DNA of 64,000 bases from Actinomycetes bacterium (lineage in GTDB: Bacteria; Actinomycetota; Actinomycetes; Nanopelagicales; Nanopelagicaceae). Positions 36,797 through 46,600 of this stretch are shown piece after piece. Position numbers and translations under genes: made by a program. Every line of letters starts with the position of its first letter. Positions within the stretch are counted from its first letter, which is position 1. The DNA is taken from positions 186,001 to 250,000 of the forward strand of contig OX376642.1 of NCBI GenBank assembly GCA_947383695.1, written 5' to 3'. The notes under the pieces were generated by a model. That model was given only the letters and a program-made list of their open reading frames with translations, had not been told where the DNA came from and did not search any database.

Positions 36797-37969
36797 ATGA
36801 AAAAGTTAAATGTCGGTCTAATTGGCGCGGGCTTTATGGGCAAAGCGCACTCACTTGCATACGTGGCCATGCCGATGTTTTTTTGGCCGGCTCCAGCAAT
36901 TCCAGTTCGTAAAACTATTGTTGACGTTAACGATTCTATTGCTGCAGAGGCTGCACAACGATTTGGTTTTGAAAAGAGTACCTCCGACTGGCGATCAGTC
37001 GTTGAAGATCCAGAAATTGACATTATTGATATTGCAACACCAAATCACTTGCATGCTGAGATTGCGATTGCGGCCGCTGCAGCTGGAAAGCACATCATTA
37101 GCGAAAAGCCACTTGCGCGAAACGGTGATGAAGCTAAAACTATGTACGACGCGGTTAAGAATGCTGGAATTGTTCATATGGTTGCTTTCAACTATCGTCG
37201 AACTCCTGCAGTTGCACTGGCGAAAAAATATATTGATGAGGGTGCGATCGGAGATATCCTGAATTTTAGAGGGACATATCTTCAAGATTGGTCAGCTGAC
37301 CCAGATGGACCACTTTCATGGAGATTTCAAAAGAGTATTGCCGGTTCTGGTTCCTTAGGCGACATTGGAACTCACGTCGTAGATATGGCACGATTTCTTT
37401 GCGGTGAAATTATGCAAGTGAACACTCAGTTAAAAACATGGGTTAAGACTCGTCCTCTCCAAGCAGGAGGCGTCGATAAGCTAGGTGCAAGTACCAAAGA
37501 TTCAACTGCACCCCGTGGCGAAGTTGATGTTGATGATGAAGTGTTATCGCTCTTGGAATTCCAAAATGGAGCAATCGGTTCATTGGAAGCTACTCGAAAT
37601 GCCCATGGACGAAACAATTTCCTTACGTTTGAAATCCATGGAACTTTAGGATCTATCTATTTCAACTATGAGCGCCGAGATGAACTTCAAGTTGCATTTG
37701 CATCTGATCAAGCCGATCGAAAGGGCTTCCGAACTGTATATACAGGGCCAGCACATCCCTACGGCGAAGGCTTGTGGCCTATTCCAGCTCTCGGTATTGG
37801 CTATGGTGAAACGAAGATAATTGAAACCTATGATTTCGTTAAAGCAATTATGGAGGGCGGAGAAGTTAGTCCGAACTTTAAAGATGGCTATCAAATCAAT
37901 CTAATTGCTGATGCCATGGCAGCCTCTTCACAATCTCGATCTTGGACGCCAGTCCAACTAGTTAAGTAA
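36797..37969 (+). CDS. Gfo/Idh/MocA oxidoreductase, levoglucosan-dehydrogenase-like
   Basis: 390 residues. A Rossmann domain (GLIGAGFMGKAHSLAY), the EKPLA motif near 97 with the catalytic Lys, and a C-terminal alpha/beta domain with GDIGTHVVDMARFL (active-site Asp and His). The unusual early segment MPMFFWPAPAIPVRK, the YLQDWSADP and GLWPIPALGIGYGE stretches, and the length closely match, as I recall it, the NAD+-dependent levoglucosan dehydrogenase of Pseudarthrobacter. That enzyme oxidises C3 of levoglucosan. The recall is from memory, so substrate is tentative though the family is certain. ATG 36797 follows AAGGAAG. Confidence 0.75.
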   Translation: MKKLNVGLIGAGFMGKAHSLAYVAMPMFFWPAPAIPVRKTIVDVNDSIAAEAAQRFGFEKSTSDWRSVVEDPEIDIIDIATPNHLHAEIAIAAAAAGKHIISEKPLARNGDEAKTMYDAVKNAGIVHMVAFNYRRTPAVALAKKYIDEGAIGDILNFRGTYLQDWSADPDGPLSWRFQKSIAGSGSLGDIGTHVVDMARFLCGEIMQVNTQLKTWVKTRPLQAGGVDKLGASTKDSTAPRGEVDVDDEVLSLLEFQNGAIGSLEATRNAHGRNNFLTFEIHGTLGSIYFNYERRDELQVAFASDQADRKGFRTVYTGPAHPYGEGLWPIPALGIGYGETKIIETYDFVKAIMEGGEVSPNFKDGYQINLIADAMAASSQSRSWTPVQLVK

Positions 37970-37989
37970 TTAAGAAAAGGGGACTGACA

Positions 37990-39501
37990 ATGTCTAGCAA
38001 CTTTAATGTCGTGGAGATGAATGATATTTCTAAATCATTCTTCGGCGTTAAAGTGCTAGACAATGTCAGTTTTGCGGTAACTTCTGGAGAAATTCATGCC
38101 TTAGCAGGAGAAAATGGGGCAGGAAAGTCAACGTTGATGAAAATTCTTCAGGGTGTCTACACATTAGATTCTGGTGAAATTCAAGTTACTGGTGAAAAGG
38201 CCTCAATACATTCATTTCAAGATGCTCGTAAATATGGAATAGGCATGGTTTTCCAAGAGTTCTCGCTCGTCCCTGAACTGTCAGTTGCCCAAAATATTTT
38301 CTTGGATCGTGAACATAAAAATAGATTTCACCTCTTTGATGAGAAAGAAACAATCAGGCAGTCAAAACTTGTCATGGAAGAGCTAGGTCTAGATATAGAT
38401 GTAACTGCAAAAGTTTCATCTCTAGGCCGTGCACTTCAGCAGTTAACCGAAATTGCGAAAGCCATTGCCGGGGATGCAAAGATTCTAATCTTGGATGAAC
38501 CGACAGCATCGCTGGCGAAGGAAGAAGTGGATGCACTTTTTAAAGTTCTAAAACAGTTGACTGCGCGTGGAGTTTCGATTGTGTATATAAGCCACCGGAT
38601 GGATGAGATTTACAGAATATGCGATCGCATTACAATTTTGCGAGATGGAAAAAAGATTGCTGTTTCTTTACTTTCTGAGATTTCTCCACAAGAAATTATT
38701 GCTCATATCACTGGGCGTAAAGATGTTGAAATGTTAACTCATGAAGGCAAATCTATCGTTCGATCATCTACTCCAATATTCGAAGCAAGTGGAATTCAAG
38801 TAGGTAGTCGTGTGAATAATGTTTCTTTTAAGCTTTATCCAGGCGAAATTCTCGGCTTGGCTGGTCTCATGGGAAGTGGGCGTACAGAACTCGTTAGAGC
38901 AATATTTGGATTAGATAAAAAAGATGGTGGAGCACTGAAGATTGATGGACAGGATGTAGTAATTAAAAATCCACGCGAGGCAATCGCACACGGATTTGCC
39001 TTGATTCCAGAAGATCGTCGCCGTCAAGGCCTTGTGATGGAGCATTCTGTGAAACAAAACATTTTAGCCGCAAATTTGTCCTCACTTTCACATCTGAATT
39101 TCCTGAGTTTTTCTAAAATAAATAACGTAGTTCAAGATTCAATCGAGAGTTTTGAAGTTAGGCCATCTGATGCAAACAGAGAAGTTCGCCTTCTTTCCGG
39201 CGGCAATCAGCAAAAAGTAGTTATTGCTAAATGGATGGCCACTAATCCAAAGATCGTTCTTATGGATGAACCAACAGTTGGAGTTGATATTGGAACGAAA
39301 GTTGAAATCATGAAATTAGTTCGAGCTATTGCAGCGGAAGGGAAATCTGTGATTCTCATTTCATCAGAACTACCAGAGTTGCTTGGGGTATGTGATCGAA
39401 TCCTGGTGATAAGAAAAGGCGAGATTGCTGAAGAGTTAGACCGTAAAGATGTCAGAGATGAAGACCATCTACAAATGATCGTTCAAGGGATAAAAGTATG
39501 A
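37990..39501 (+). CDS. sugar ABC transporter ATP-binding protein (RbsA/MglA type)
   Basis: 503 residues with two tandem ABC domains, as in RbsA. The first has Walker A GENGAGKST and ILDEPTASL. The second has GLMGSGRTEL in place of a canonical Walker A, signature LLSGGNQQKV and Walker B VLMDEPTVGVD. It energises import through the permease encoded next, with an ATGA overlap. AAGGGGA is upstream of the ATG. Codon use from here to about 42.5 kb includes more ATA and AGA than in the housekeeping genes. Confidence 0.92.
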   Translation: MSSNFNVVEMNDISKSFFGVKVLDNVSFAVTSGEIHALAGENGAGKSTLMKILQGVYTLDSGEIQVTGEKASIHSFQDARKYGIGMVFQEFSLVPELSVAQNIFLDREHKNRFHLFDEKETIRQSKLVMEELGLDIDVTAKVSSLGRALQQLTEIAKAIAGDAKILILDEPTASLAKEEVDALFKVLKQLTARGVSIVYISHRMDEIYRICDRITILRDGKKIAVSLLSEISPQEIIAHITGRKDVEMLTHEGKSIVRSSTPIFEASGIQVGSRVNNVSFKLYPGEILGLAGLMGSGRTELVRAIFGLDKKDGGALKIDGQDVVIKNPREAIAHGFALIPEDRRRQGLVMEHSVKQNILAANLSSLSHLNFLSFSKINNVVQDSIESFEVRPSDANREVRLLSGGNQQKVVIAKWMATNPKIVLMDEPTVGVDIGTKVEIMKLVRAIAAEGKSVILISSELPELLGVCDRILVIRKGEIAEELDRKDVRDEDHLQMIVQGIKV

Positions 39502-40436
39502 TTCTAGCTAGTCTCAAGAAAATCGATATACGTGCGACACTGATTTATTGGATGTTTGCGGCAATTTTCTTACTCTTCGCTTTGCTACTACATGACGATG
39601 GATTTTTGCAATCGAATAACTTGCTCAATATTTTCCGCCAAACTGCGACAATCACCGTAATGGCAGTTGCTATGACTTTTGTTATCTCTGCCGCAGAGAT
39701 AGATCTATCTATCGGTGGCGTAGCTGGTCTGGCTAGCGTGGTTGGAGCAATTATGTTGCGTGACCACGGCTTAATTCAAGGAATTCTTGGGGGACTCGCT
39801 ATTGGGTTTGTAGTTGGGTCTCTTAATGGACTTTTAGTGGCACATGTTGGAATTCCTAGTTTCTTAGTCACTCTTGGTATGCAAGGTGTCGCTATTGGAT
39901 TTGCAGCTTTAGTCACAAATTATTATCCAATCCCAATCTTGAATGACACGTTCAATGCAATTTTTGGCTCAGGAACGTTTGGTTGGTTTCCAGGATTATT
40001 ACTCTGGAGCTTTACAGCAGTAATAATTGGCTGGATTACTCTTACAAAAACTACATTTGGTCGACGCGTTCTTGCCACAGGTGGAAATCGTGATGCCGCG
40101 GAGTTCAACGGCATAAGTACCAAGAATGTAAAGTTCAAAGTTATGTTGATTTCATCCGTTGTCGCCTCAATCGCTGGACTCTTGTACGCAGGACGTTTAC
40201 AAACAGGTCGATACGAATGGGGTGCAGGTGATGAACTCTCTGCCATCGCAGCTGTTATTTTGGGTGGCACAAGTTTGTTTGGTGGAAGTGGAAGAATAAT
40301 TGGAACTTTTTTTGGCGCATTATTAGTTGGGTTGATCAATAATGGGCTGATTCTTGCAGGCCTCCCAGTGAGCCAACAACAAATTGTTCGAGGATTAATA
40401 ATTATTCTTGCAGTTGCGTTAGCGAAAAAGAAATAG
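39498..40436 (+). CDS. sugar ABC transporter permease (RbsC type)
   Basis: 312 residues with about 8-10 helices and the BPD_transp_2 signature (AAEIDLSIGGVAGLASVVGA, GIPSFLVTLGMQG and AAVILGGTSLFGGSGRIIGT). It forms the membrane channel, probably as a homodimer. It overlaps the ATPase gene by 4 bp and is followed 1 bp later by the second dehydrogenase gene. Confidence 0.92.
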   Translation: MILASLKKIDIRATLIYWMFAAIFLLFALLLHDDGFLQSNNLLNIFRQTATITVMAVAMTFVISAAEIDLSIGGVAGLASVVGAIMLRDHGLIQGILGGLAIGFVVGSLNGLLVAHVGIPSFLVTLGMQGVAIGFAALVTNYYPIPILNDTFNAIFGSGTFGWFPGLLLWSFTAVIIGWITLTKTTFGRRVLATGGNRDAAEFNGISTKNVKFKVMLISSVVASIAGLLYAGRLQTGRYEWGAGDELSAIAAVILGGTSLFGGSGRIIGTFFGALLVGLINNGLILAGLPVSQQQIVRGLIIILAVALAKKK

Positions 40437-40437
40437 A

Positions 40438-41553
40438 ATGACGACTACATTTTCACGGGAAGAAGTTACATTTACTCCACAACTAGTGATAAATGCTGGC
40501 GTAATTGGCTTTGGATTCATTGGCGAAGTACACGTTCGCGCTATAAGGGCTGCTGGTGGTTTAGTAACTGCTATTGCGGCGAAAACCATAGAAGAAGCAA
40601 AAGCAGCAGCGTTAAAAATGGGAATAGCAAAGGCGCTTAGCATCGAAGAGATGTTAAATGATGACGAAATCGACGTGATCCACATATGTACTCCTAATAT
40701 TTTCCATGCTGAATTGGCCGAACAGGTAATCAAGGCGGGCAAACACGTTATTTGTGAAAAACCTTTGGCAACTTCTGTAATAGAAGCCCAGCACCTGAAT
40801 GATCTTGCACTATTGAATGATGTCGTAGCTGCAGTTCCATTTGTGTATCGTTATCACCCATCAGTCCGGGAAGCTCGCTCGAGAGTTTCGCATTTGAAGG
40901 AACCCTTGAATTTACTTCATGGTTATTATTTACAAGATTGGCTTTCCCGTGAAACAACTGTTAATTGGCGCCTAGATTCGAATATTGGTGGTCCTTCCCG
41001 TGCATTTGGCGATATCGGAGTTCACTGGTGTGATCTTCTTGAATTCGTGACGGGGCACCGGATCACGCATATCAACGCACAGTTAATTAAAGTATTTCAA
41101 AACCGTGGTGACAAAATTGAAATAGATACCGAAGACGGTGCAACGATGATTTTTAGAACTGATAAGGGGGCACAAGGATCATTAGTCCTGAGCCAAGTAT
41201 CTGCTGGCCGAAAGAACAAATTGTGGTTTTCTTTTGAAAGCCCAAGTGAGAGTTTTGTCTTCGATCAGGAAGCGCCAGATTCGTTGTGGATCGGGGGGCT
41301 TGCCTCCAATCAAATTGTTATGCGTGGAGTAGCCGAAGAGTCAGCAAGCGCCAAGTCATATTCAATTCTTCCAGCAGGGCACCCGCAGGGTTATCAGGAC
41401 TGCTTTAATTCCTTTGTGAGTGACACCTATCGGACTATTGGCGGAGCAGTTGTTGATGGCCTTCCGAATTTCAATGATGGCCTTAGGGCTGCGAAATTAA
41501 CTGAAGCAGTTTTAACTTCTGCACAATCTGGAAATTGGGTGGAAGTTAAATGA
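40438..41553 (+). CDS. Gfo/Idh/MocA oxidoreductase, second copy
   Basis: 371 residues with the Rossmann motif GVIGFGFIGEVHVRAI, CEKPLATS with the catalytic Lys, YYLQDWLSRETTVNWR and FGDIGVHWCDLLEF (active-site Asp and His). It is clearly diverged from the first dehydrogenase of the operon. In the levoglucosan pathway the second enzyme of this family (LgdC) oxidises or reduces a later intermediate, and this gene could fill that role. The N-terminus has about 17 residues before the Rossmann strand. It overlaps the next gene by 4 bp. Confidence 0.82.
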   Translation: MTTTFSREEVTFTPQLVINAGVIGFGFIGEVHVRAIRAAGGLVTAIAAKTIEEAKAAALKMGIAKALSIEEMLNDDEIDVIHICTPNIFHAELAEQVIKAGKHVICEKPLATSVIEAQHLNDLALLNDVVAAVPFVYRYHPSVREARSRVSHLKEPLNLLHGYYLQDWLSRETTVNWRLDSNIGGPSRAFGDIGVHWCDLLEFVTGHRITHINAQLIKVFQNRGDKIEIDTEDGATMIFRTDKGAQGSLVLSQVSAGRKNKLWFSFESPSESFVFDQEAPDSLWIGGLASNQIVMRGVAEESASAKSYSILPAGHPQGYQDCFNSFVSDTYRTIGGAVVDGLPNFNDGLRAAKLTEAVLTSAQSGNWVEVK

Positions 41554-42470
41554 AACTTGGCTTCCTAACAGCATGTTTACCAAAACTAAATCTAGAACAA
41601 ATTGCAGATTTTGCAGTTCAAGAAGGTTTTCAATCCTTAGAGGTTGCCGCTTGGCCAGATTTGGGCGAAAGACCCTTTATTGCGACCCACATTAATGCAG
41701 AGTCCACCGATGTGGATTATCTGACCTCGGTAAAGAGTATTTTTAAAAGCAGGAATCTAACTTTATCGTCACTAGCTTTCTATGATAATAATTTACACCC
41801 AGATCAAAACTCGCGCGATTCCATTAATTCGCACTTAATAAAGTGTATTGATACTGCAGCGGCTTTAGGGGTTGAAACAGTAGGCACATTTGTGGGGCGA
41901 GATTGGAATAAGCCAGTGCGTGAAAATCTGGCGATGGCCAAAGATGTTTTTGCACCACTGGTAAAGCACGCCGATTCTAAAGGTGTGAAGATAATAATTG
42001 AGAACTGCGTAATGGAGGGTTGGCATCCAGATGGCTATCCGGGCAACTTGGCGTACTCACCAGAACTTTGGGAATGGATGTTTAACCTTGGTTTGTATCT
42101 GAATTATGATCCGTCACACCTCGTGTGGATGGGCATCGATCCGATTGAAGCAGTTAAGCCGTATATAGATCGTATTCCTCATGCCCAAGCGAAGGACATT
42201 CAGGTAAATGCATCTCAAAGAAATTTCTATGGATACCCTGGTAAATCTGTAATACGAGAAAATCCTTGGGATGTTGGTTGGTGGCGTTACAGGGTCCCAG
42301 GCCTAGGCGATGTTGATTGGCGCAGATTAATTGATGTTATGTATGAAGGCGGCTTTAACGGAACATTATCAGTTGAACACGAAGACCCGTTATGGGGCGG
42401 AACTGAGGAAAAGATCAAAGTTGGTTTGCAAATAGCCTACAAAACACTACGCCCACATATTGTGAATTGA
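41550..42470 (+). CDS. sugar phosphate isomerase/epimerase (TIM barrel), second copy
   Basis: 306 residues: GFLTACLPKLNLEQIADFAV, FQSLEVAAWPDL, IIENCVMEGW with the metal-binding Glu, LNYDPSHLVWMGID, HAQAKDI and VPGLGDVDWRRL, ending SVEHEDPLW with a further Glu. The barrel and metal-ligand set are typical of 3-keto-sugar and C-glycoside-acting relatives. It is distant from the operon's first isomerase. ATG overlaps the preceding stop. In a levoglucosan-type route it could open or hydrate the 3-keto intermediate; this is inference. Confidence 0.82.
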   Translation: MKLGFLTACLPKLNLEQIADFAVQEGFQSLEVAAWPDLGERPFIATHINAESTDVDYLTSVKSIFKSRNLTLSSLAFYDNNLHPDQNSRDSINSHLIKCIDTAAALGVETVGTFVGRDWNKPVRENLAMAKDVFAPLVKHADSKGVKIIIENCVMEGWHPDGYPGNLAYSPELWEWMFNLGLYLNYDPSHLVWMGIDPIEAVKPYIDRIPHAQAKDIQVNASQRNFYGYPGKSVIRENPWDVGWWRYRVPGLGDVDWRRLIDVMYEGGFNGTLSVEHEDPLWGGTEEKIKVGLQIAYKTLRPHIVN

Positions 42471-42478
42471 GGCTATTA

Positions 42479-42778
42479 ATGTCTAACCAGGAAATAATCA
42501 TGTGCGCCCGCTTTCAGGCAAAAAAAGAAAAGCTAGAAGTGCTGAAGGAGCGTCTTCTGGAAATGGTTGAATTTACTTCAAAAGAAGAAGGAAATCTCTT
42601 TTATAACTTGCACGTAGATAGCAAAGATTCGACAATTTTCTATTTCTTAGAGGGCTGGAAAAACGCTGAAGCGCTTGCTTTTCACGATCAGACACCGTAC
42701 GTGAGAGCAATAATTGCAGATGCGCCAGAACTGACAGTAGACGGCATCAAGGTCAACTTTATGACAAAAATTTCCTAA
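42479..42778 (+). CDS. antibiotic biosynthesis monooxygenase (ABM) domain protein
   Basis: 99 residues forming one ferredoxin-like ABM/Dabb domain: IIMCARFQAKKEKLEVLKE, EEGNLFYNLHVD, FYFLEGWKNAEALAFHD and a terminal VNFMTKIS. Such proteins are small dimeric oxygenases or isomerases, often accessory in sugar and aromatic operons. It is the last gene of the sugar operon. ATG 42479 is used because TGAGG at the preceding stop codon is properly spaced. A TTG at 42467 is possible. Confidence 0.78.
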   Translation: MSNQEIIMCARFQAKKEKLEVLKERLLEMVEFTSKEEGNLFYNLHVDSKDSTIFYFLEGWKNAEALAFHDQTPYVRAIIADAPELTVDGIKVNFMTKIS

Positions 42779-42809
42779 TTCTAATTTAGAAATTCCATTT
42801 ATGGTCGAG

Positions 42810-43529
42810 TTACCACTCAACAATTTGATTGTCTTCCCACAAAACTCCAGTGGTATCACCGGCATTAAATTCACGGGTTGCTAACCACAATGCACATGCC
42901 GCACCTTCTTCAGCGGTGCGAGGCGCATCAGGACCACCCATATCTGTTTGTGAATGATTAGGACAGACCGCATCAACTAACAATCCGCGAGCACCTAAAC
43001 CTGTTTCATGGGCAAGGTTGCGAACCAGTGCATTTACTCCAGCTTTACTAATTCGATAGGGAGCAAGCCCTCCAGCATTTCCAGGTCCTGACATTCTTCC
43101 AAGACATGCTGAGTAAATAATGACGCGACCCTTACGTGCATCTGCCATCGATGGCACTAAACCATTAACAAGAATGAAAACAGAGTCAAGGTTGATCGCC
43201 ATAACTCTGCGCCACTCTTCATCTGTAGTGCGCAAAGTCTTTGACATCTTTTCGCTCATGACACCATGAGCAAGAATGAGAACATCAGGAGCAGAGTGCT
43301 CTGCTGCAATCTGGGCAACGGTTGCGCGGGTAGCAGTTAAATCTTCGAGGTCAACGGCATACGTTGAGAAGTGACCATCTGGGTTATCTCGCTGTAGTGA
43401 TTGCTGCGCCATCGATAGTCGGCTCTGATCCTTTGCCACCATGACGATGTCATATCCGAGAGCAGCTAACCCCTTGGCATTTTCAAATCCCAGGCCTCTA
43501 CTGGCCCCTGTAACTATCGCTGTTGGCAT
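42810..43529 (-). CDS. short-chain dehydrogenase/reductase (SDR)
   Basis: 239 residues. The cofactor motif TGASRGLG is near residue 7, ILAHGVM takes the NNAG position, and the catalytic Tyr and Lys are in YRISKAG. The substrate is unknown. The active-site Ser is probably in VIIYSACLG. The C-terminal FNAGDTTGVLWEDNQIVEW resembles carbonyl reductases. The gene is convergent with the sugar operon, 31 bp away, so it is probably not part of it. Confidence 0.85.
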   Translation of the reverse strand: MPTAIVTGASRGLGFENAKGLAALGYDIVMVAKDQSRLSMAQQSLQRDNPDGHFSTYAVDLEDLTATRATVAQIAAEHSAPDVLILAHGVMSEKMSKTLRTTDEEWRRVMAINLDSVFILVNGLVPSMADARKGRVIIYSACLGRMSGPGNAGGLAPYRISKAGVNALVRNLAHETGLGARGLLVDAVCPNHSQTDMGGPDAPRTAEEGAACALWLATREFNAGDTTGVLWEDNQIVEW

Positions 43530-43673
43530 GGGTTAAGGGTGGACTAAGTGCGATGGATTTGCAGGGCGAAACAGATGTGGCCAATCTCGCCCCATATGCG
43601 CCTAAACGGGTTTATTCATGCGGGCTTTGGCCGATAGGCTAGGCGATGTAACCAATGCAGAAGGAGTTTGCCA

Positions 43674-46600
43674 GTGTCGGCACAGGATTTTGGTGCAAAT
43701 GATTGGCTCGTCGATGAGATGTACGAGCATTATCTACAGGATCCTTCTTCCGTAGACCCTGCATGGGTTGAATATTTCAAAACTAATAAGCCAGGTTCTC
43801 CTGCATCTTCAAACTCTCCTGCTCCGCAATCTTCTGCAGCAAAGGGTGTTCCACCAATTCCTAAGGCGCAACAAAAAGCAGCAGCACCAGCACCGGCTCC
43901 AGTAGCACCAGTTGCCGCTCCTGTTACACCTGCACCTGTTGCAGCTCCAGTTGCTCAAGCAGCACCTGCAGCTCCAGTCTCACAACCAGTTGTTCGTGAA
44001 ACAACTGCAACACAACCAACTCCTGCAGATCCCGTTGTAAAGCCTGCTCCAGTTTTGATTACACCAGGTGCATCATCACTTGAACCAATCCGCGGAGTTA
44101 GCGCTCGCGTAGTTCAATCAATGGAAGCATCACTGTCAGTTCCAACTGCAACATCGGTTCGCGCAATTCCTGCGAAGTTGATGATTGATAATCGAATTGT
44201 TATTAACAACCACCTTGCACGTGGTCGCGGTGGAAAGGTTTCTTTCACCCACATCATCGCTTACGCAATGATCAAGGCAGTACGTGCAATGCCAGAGATG
44301 AACGCATTCTTTGGTGAACTCGATGGCAAGCCAGCAATTGGAAAGCCAGAGCACATCAACCTTGGTGTTGCGATCGACTTGGCAAAACCTGATGGTTCTC
44401 GTCAACTTCTTGTTCCATCTGTTAAGGGCTGCGAAGATTTAGACTTCGGTCAGTTCTGGGCAGCATATGAAGCCGTTATTAAGAAGGCTCGCTCTGGCGC
44501 ATTAACCGTTGAAGATTTTGCCGGCACAACTATGTCGATCACCAACCCAGGAACACTCGGAACTGTTCACTCAGTTCCGCGTCTTGTTCAGGGCCAGGGA
44601 TTGATTCTTGGTGTCGGAGCGATGGATTACCCAGCTGAGTTCCAGGGTGCAAGTGAAGAAACCCTAGTAAACATGGCTGTTAGCAAGGTAATTACCCTTA
44701 CAAGCACATACGACCACCGCATTATTCAAGGGGCGCAATCAGGAGATTTCCTACGTCGCATGCACGAGTACTTGTTAGGTGCTGAAGGTTTCTACGATGA
44801 AATTTTCTCAGCGCTTCGTATTCCATACGAGCCAATTCGTTGGGCGAGTGACTTTGCATTTACACGCGATGAAGAGATCAACAAGACTGCACGTGTTCAG
44901 CAGTTAATTCAGGCCTACCGCACATTTGGTCACTTGATGGCAGATGTTGATCCACTGGAATACATCCAGCGCTCACATCCAGATCTTGATGTTGTGACAC
45001 ATGGATTAACTCTGTGGGATCTCGATCGCGAGTTTGCAACTGGTGGTTTTGGTGGAAAGAAGTTCATGCCGCTTCGTAAGATCCTTGGAATTCTTCGTGA
45101 TTCATACTGCCGTTCAGTTGGTGTTGAGTACATGTATATTCAAGATCCAGTTGAACGTAAGTGGATTCAAGACAAGGTTGAAGTTGGTTACGCCAAACTT
45201 CCTCGAGAAGAGCAGTTGCGTGTTTTGCGCAAGCTCAACAGCGCCGAATCATTTGAATCATTCCTGCACACTAAGTTTGTTGGACAAAAGCGCTTCTCTC
45301 TTGAAGGTGGCGAATCTGTAATTCCACTTCTTGATGCTGTTGTATCTGCAGCTGCAGAAACCGGACTAGATGAGGTTTGCATCGGTATGCCTCACCGCGG
45401 ACGTTTGAATGTTCTTGCAAATGTTGCCGGAAAATCTGCGGGACAGATCTTCCAAGAGTTCCAAGGACATTACGCAGAGAACCAGGTTCAAGGTTCAGGC
45501 GATGTGAAGTACCACCTGGGAACTTCAGGTGTCTTTACCTCTGAGACCGGCGCACAAACAAAGATTTATCTAGCTGCAAACCCATCACACCTTGAGGCTG
45601 TTAACCCAGTTCTAGAAGGAATTGTGCGAGCAAAGCAGGATCGCCTGAACGTGAAAAATGCTTACTCTGTAATGCCTATTTTGCTTCACGGAGATGCATC
45701 TTTTGCAGGCCAGGGCGTAAACGCTGAAGTTCTACAGCTTTCACAATTAGCTGGATACCGCACAGGTGGAACTGTTCACATCGTTATTAACAATCAGGTT
45801 GGTTTCACAACTTCGCCTCATGCATCACGCACATCTCAGTACTCAACTGATTACGCGAAGATCATTCAGGCACCTGTATTCCATGTAAATGGTGATGATC
45901 CAGAAGCATGTGTTCGCGTTGCACGTTTGGCTTTTGAATACCGCCAGGAGTTCAACAAGGATGTTGTCATCGACATGATTTGTTACCGCCGTCGCGGACA
46001 CAACGAGGGTGATGAGCCAAGCTTCACCCAGCCATTGATGTACAAGTTAATTGATGCAAAGCGTTCAACACGTACTTTGTATACAGAAGCACTTGTTGGT
46101 CGTGGAGATATCACTCCTGAAGAGGCTGAGGGAATCGCACGCGATTACCAAGAGCAGCTTGAATCAATCTTTGCTGCAGTGAACAACATTGAGCCCGAGC
46201 ATGATGCAAACTTCAAGGCACCAGTTGCACCTGAAGCAGAAGAGATCAACACAGCAATCTCTGAAAACATCGCACGTGAGATCGCTGCAACTCAACTAGC
46301 TGTTCCAGAAGGATTTACTGTTCATCCTAAGTTGACTCCACAGCTAGCAAAGCGTGTTGAGTCGCTCAACGATGCAACAATCGATTGGTCAACAGGAGAA
46401 ATGTTGGCATTTGGATCATTGCTACAAGAAGGTCACCCAATCCGTCTTGCAGGTCAAGATGCACGCCGCGGAACTTTCTCAAACCGTCACGCGGTTATCG
46501 TTGATAAGGAAAATGGAAACGAGTGGACTCCACTTCGTGCACTTATCAAGGATGAGAACCAATTCTTCGTTATCGACTCATTGCTTAGCGAATATGCAGC

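Noticed and set aside
29728-42778. Genomic island or prophage spanning tad and sugar genes
   Set aside because: No integrase, transposase, att-like repeats or phage genes are present. The only tRNA is 13 kb away, with no truncated copy.
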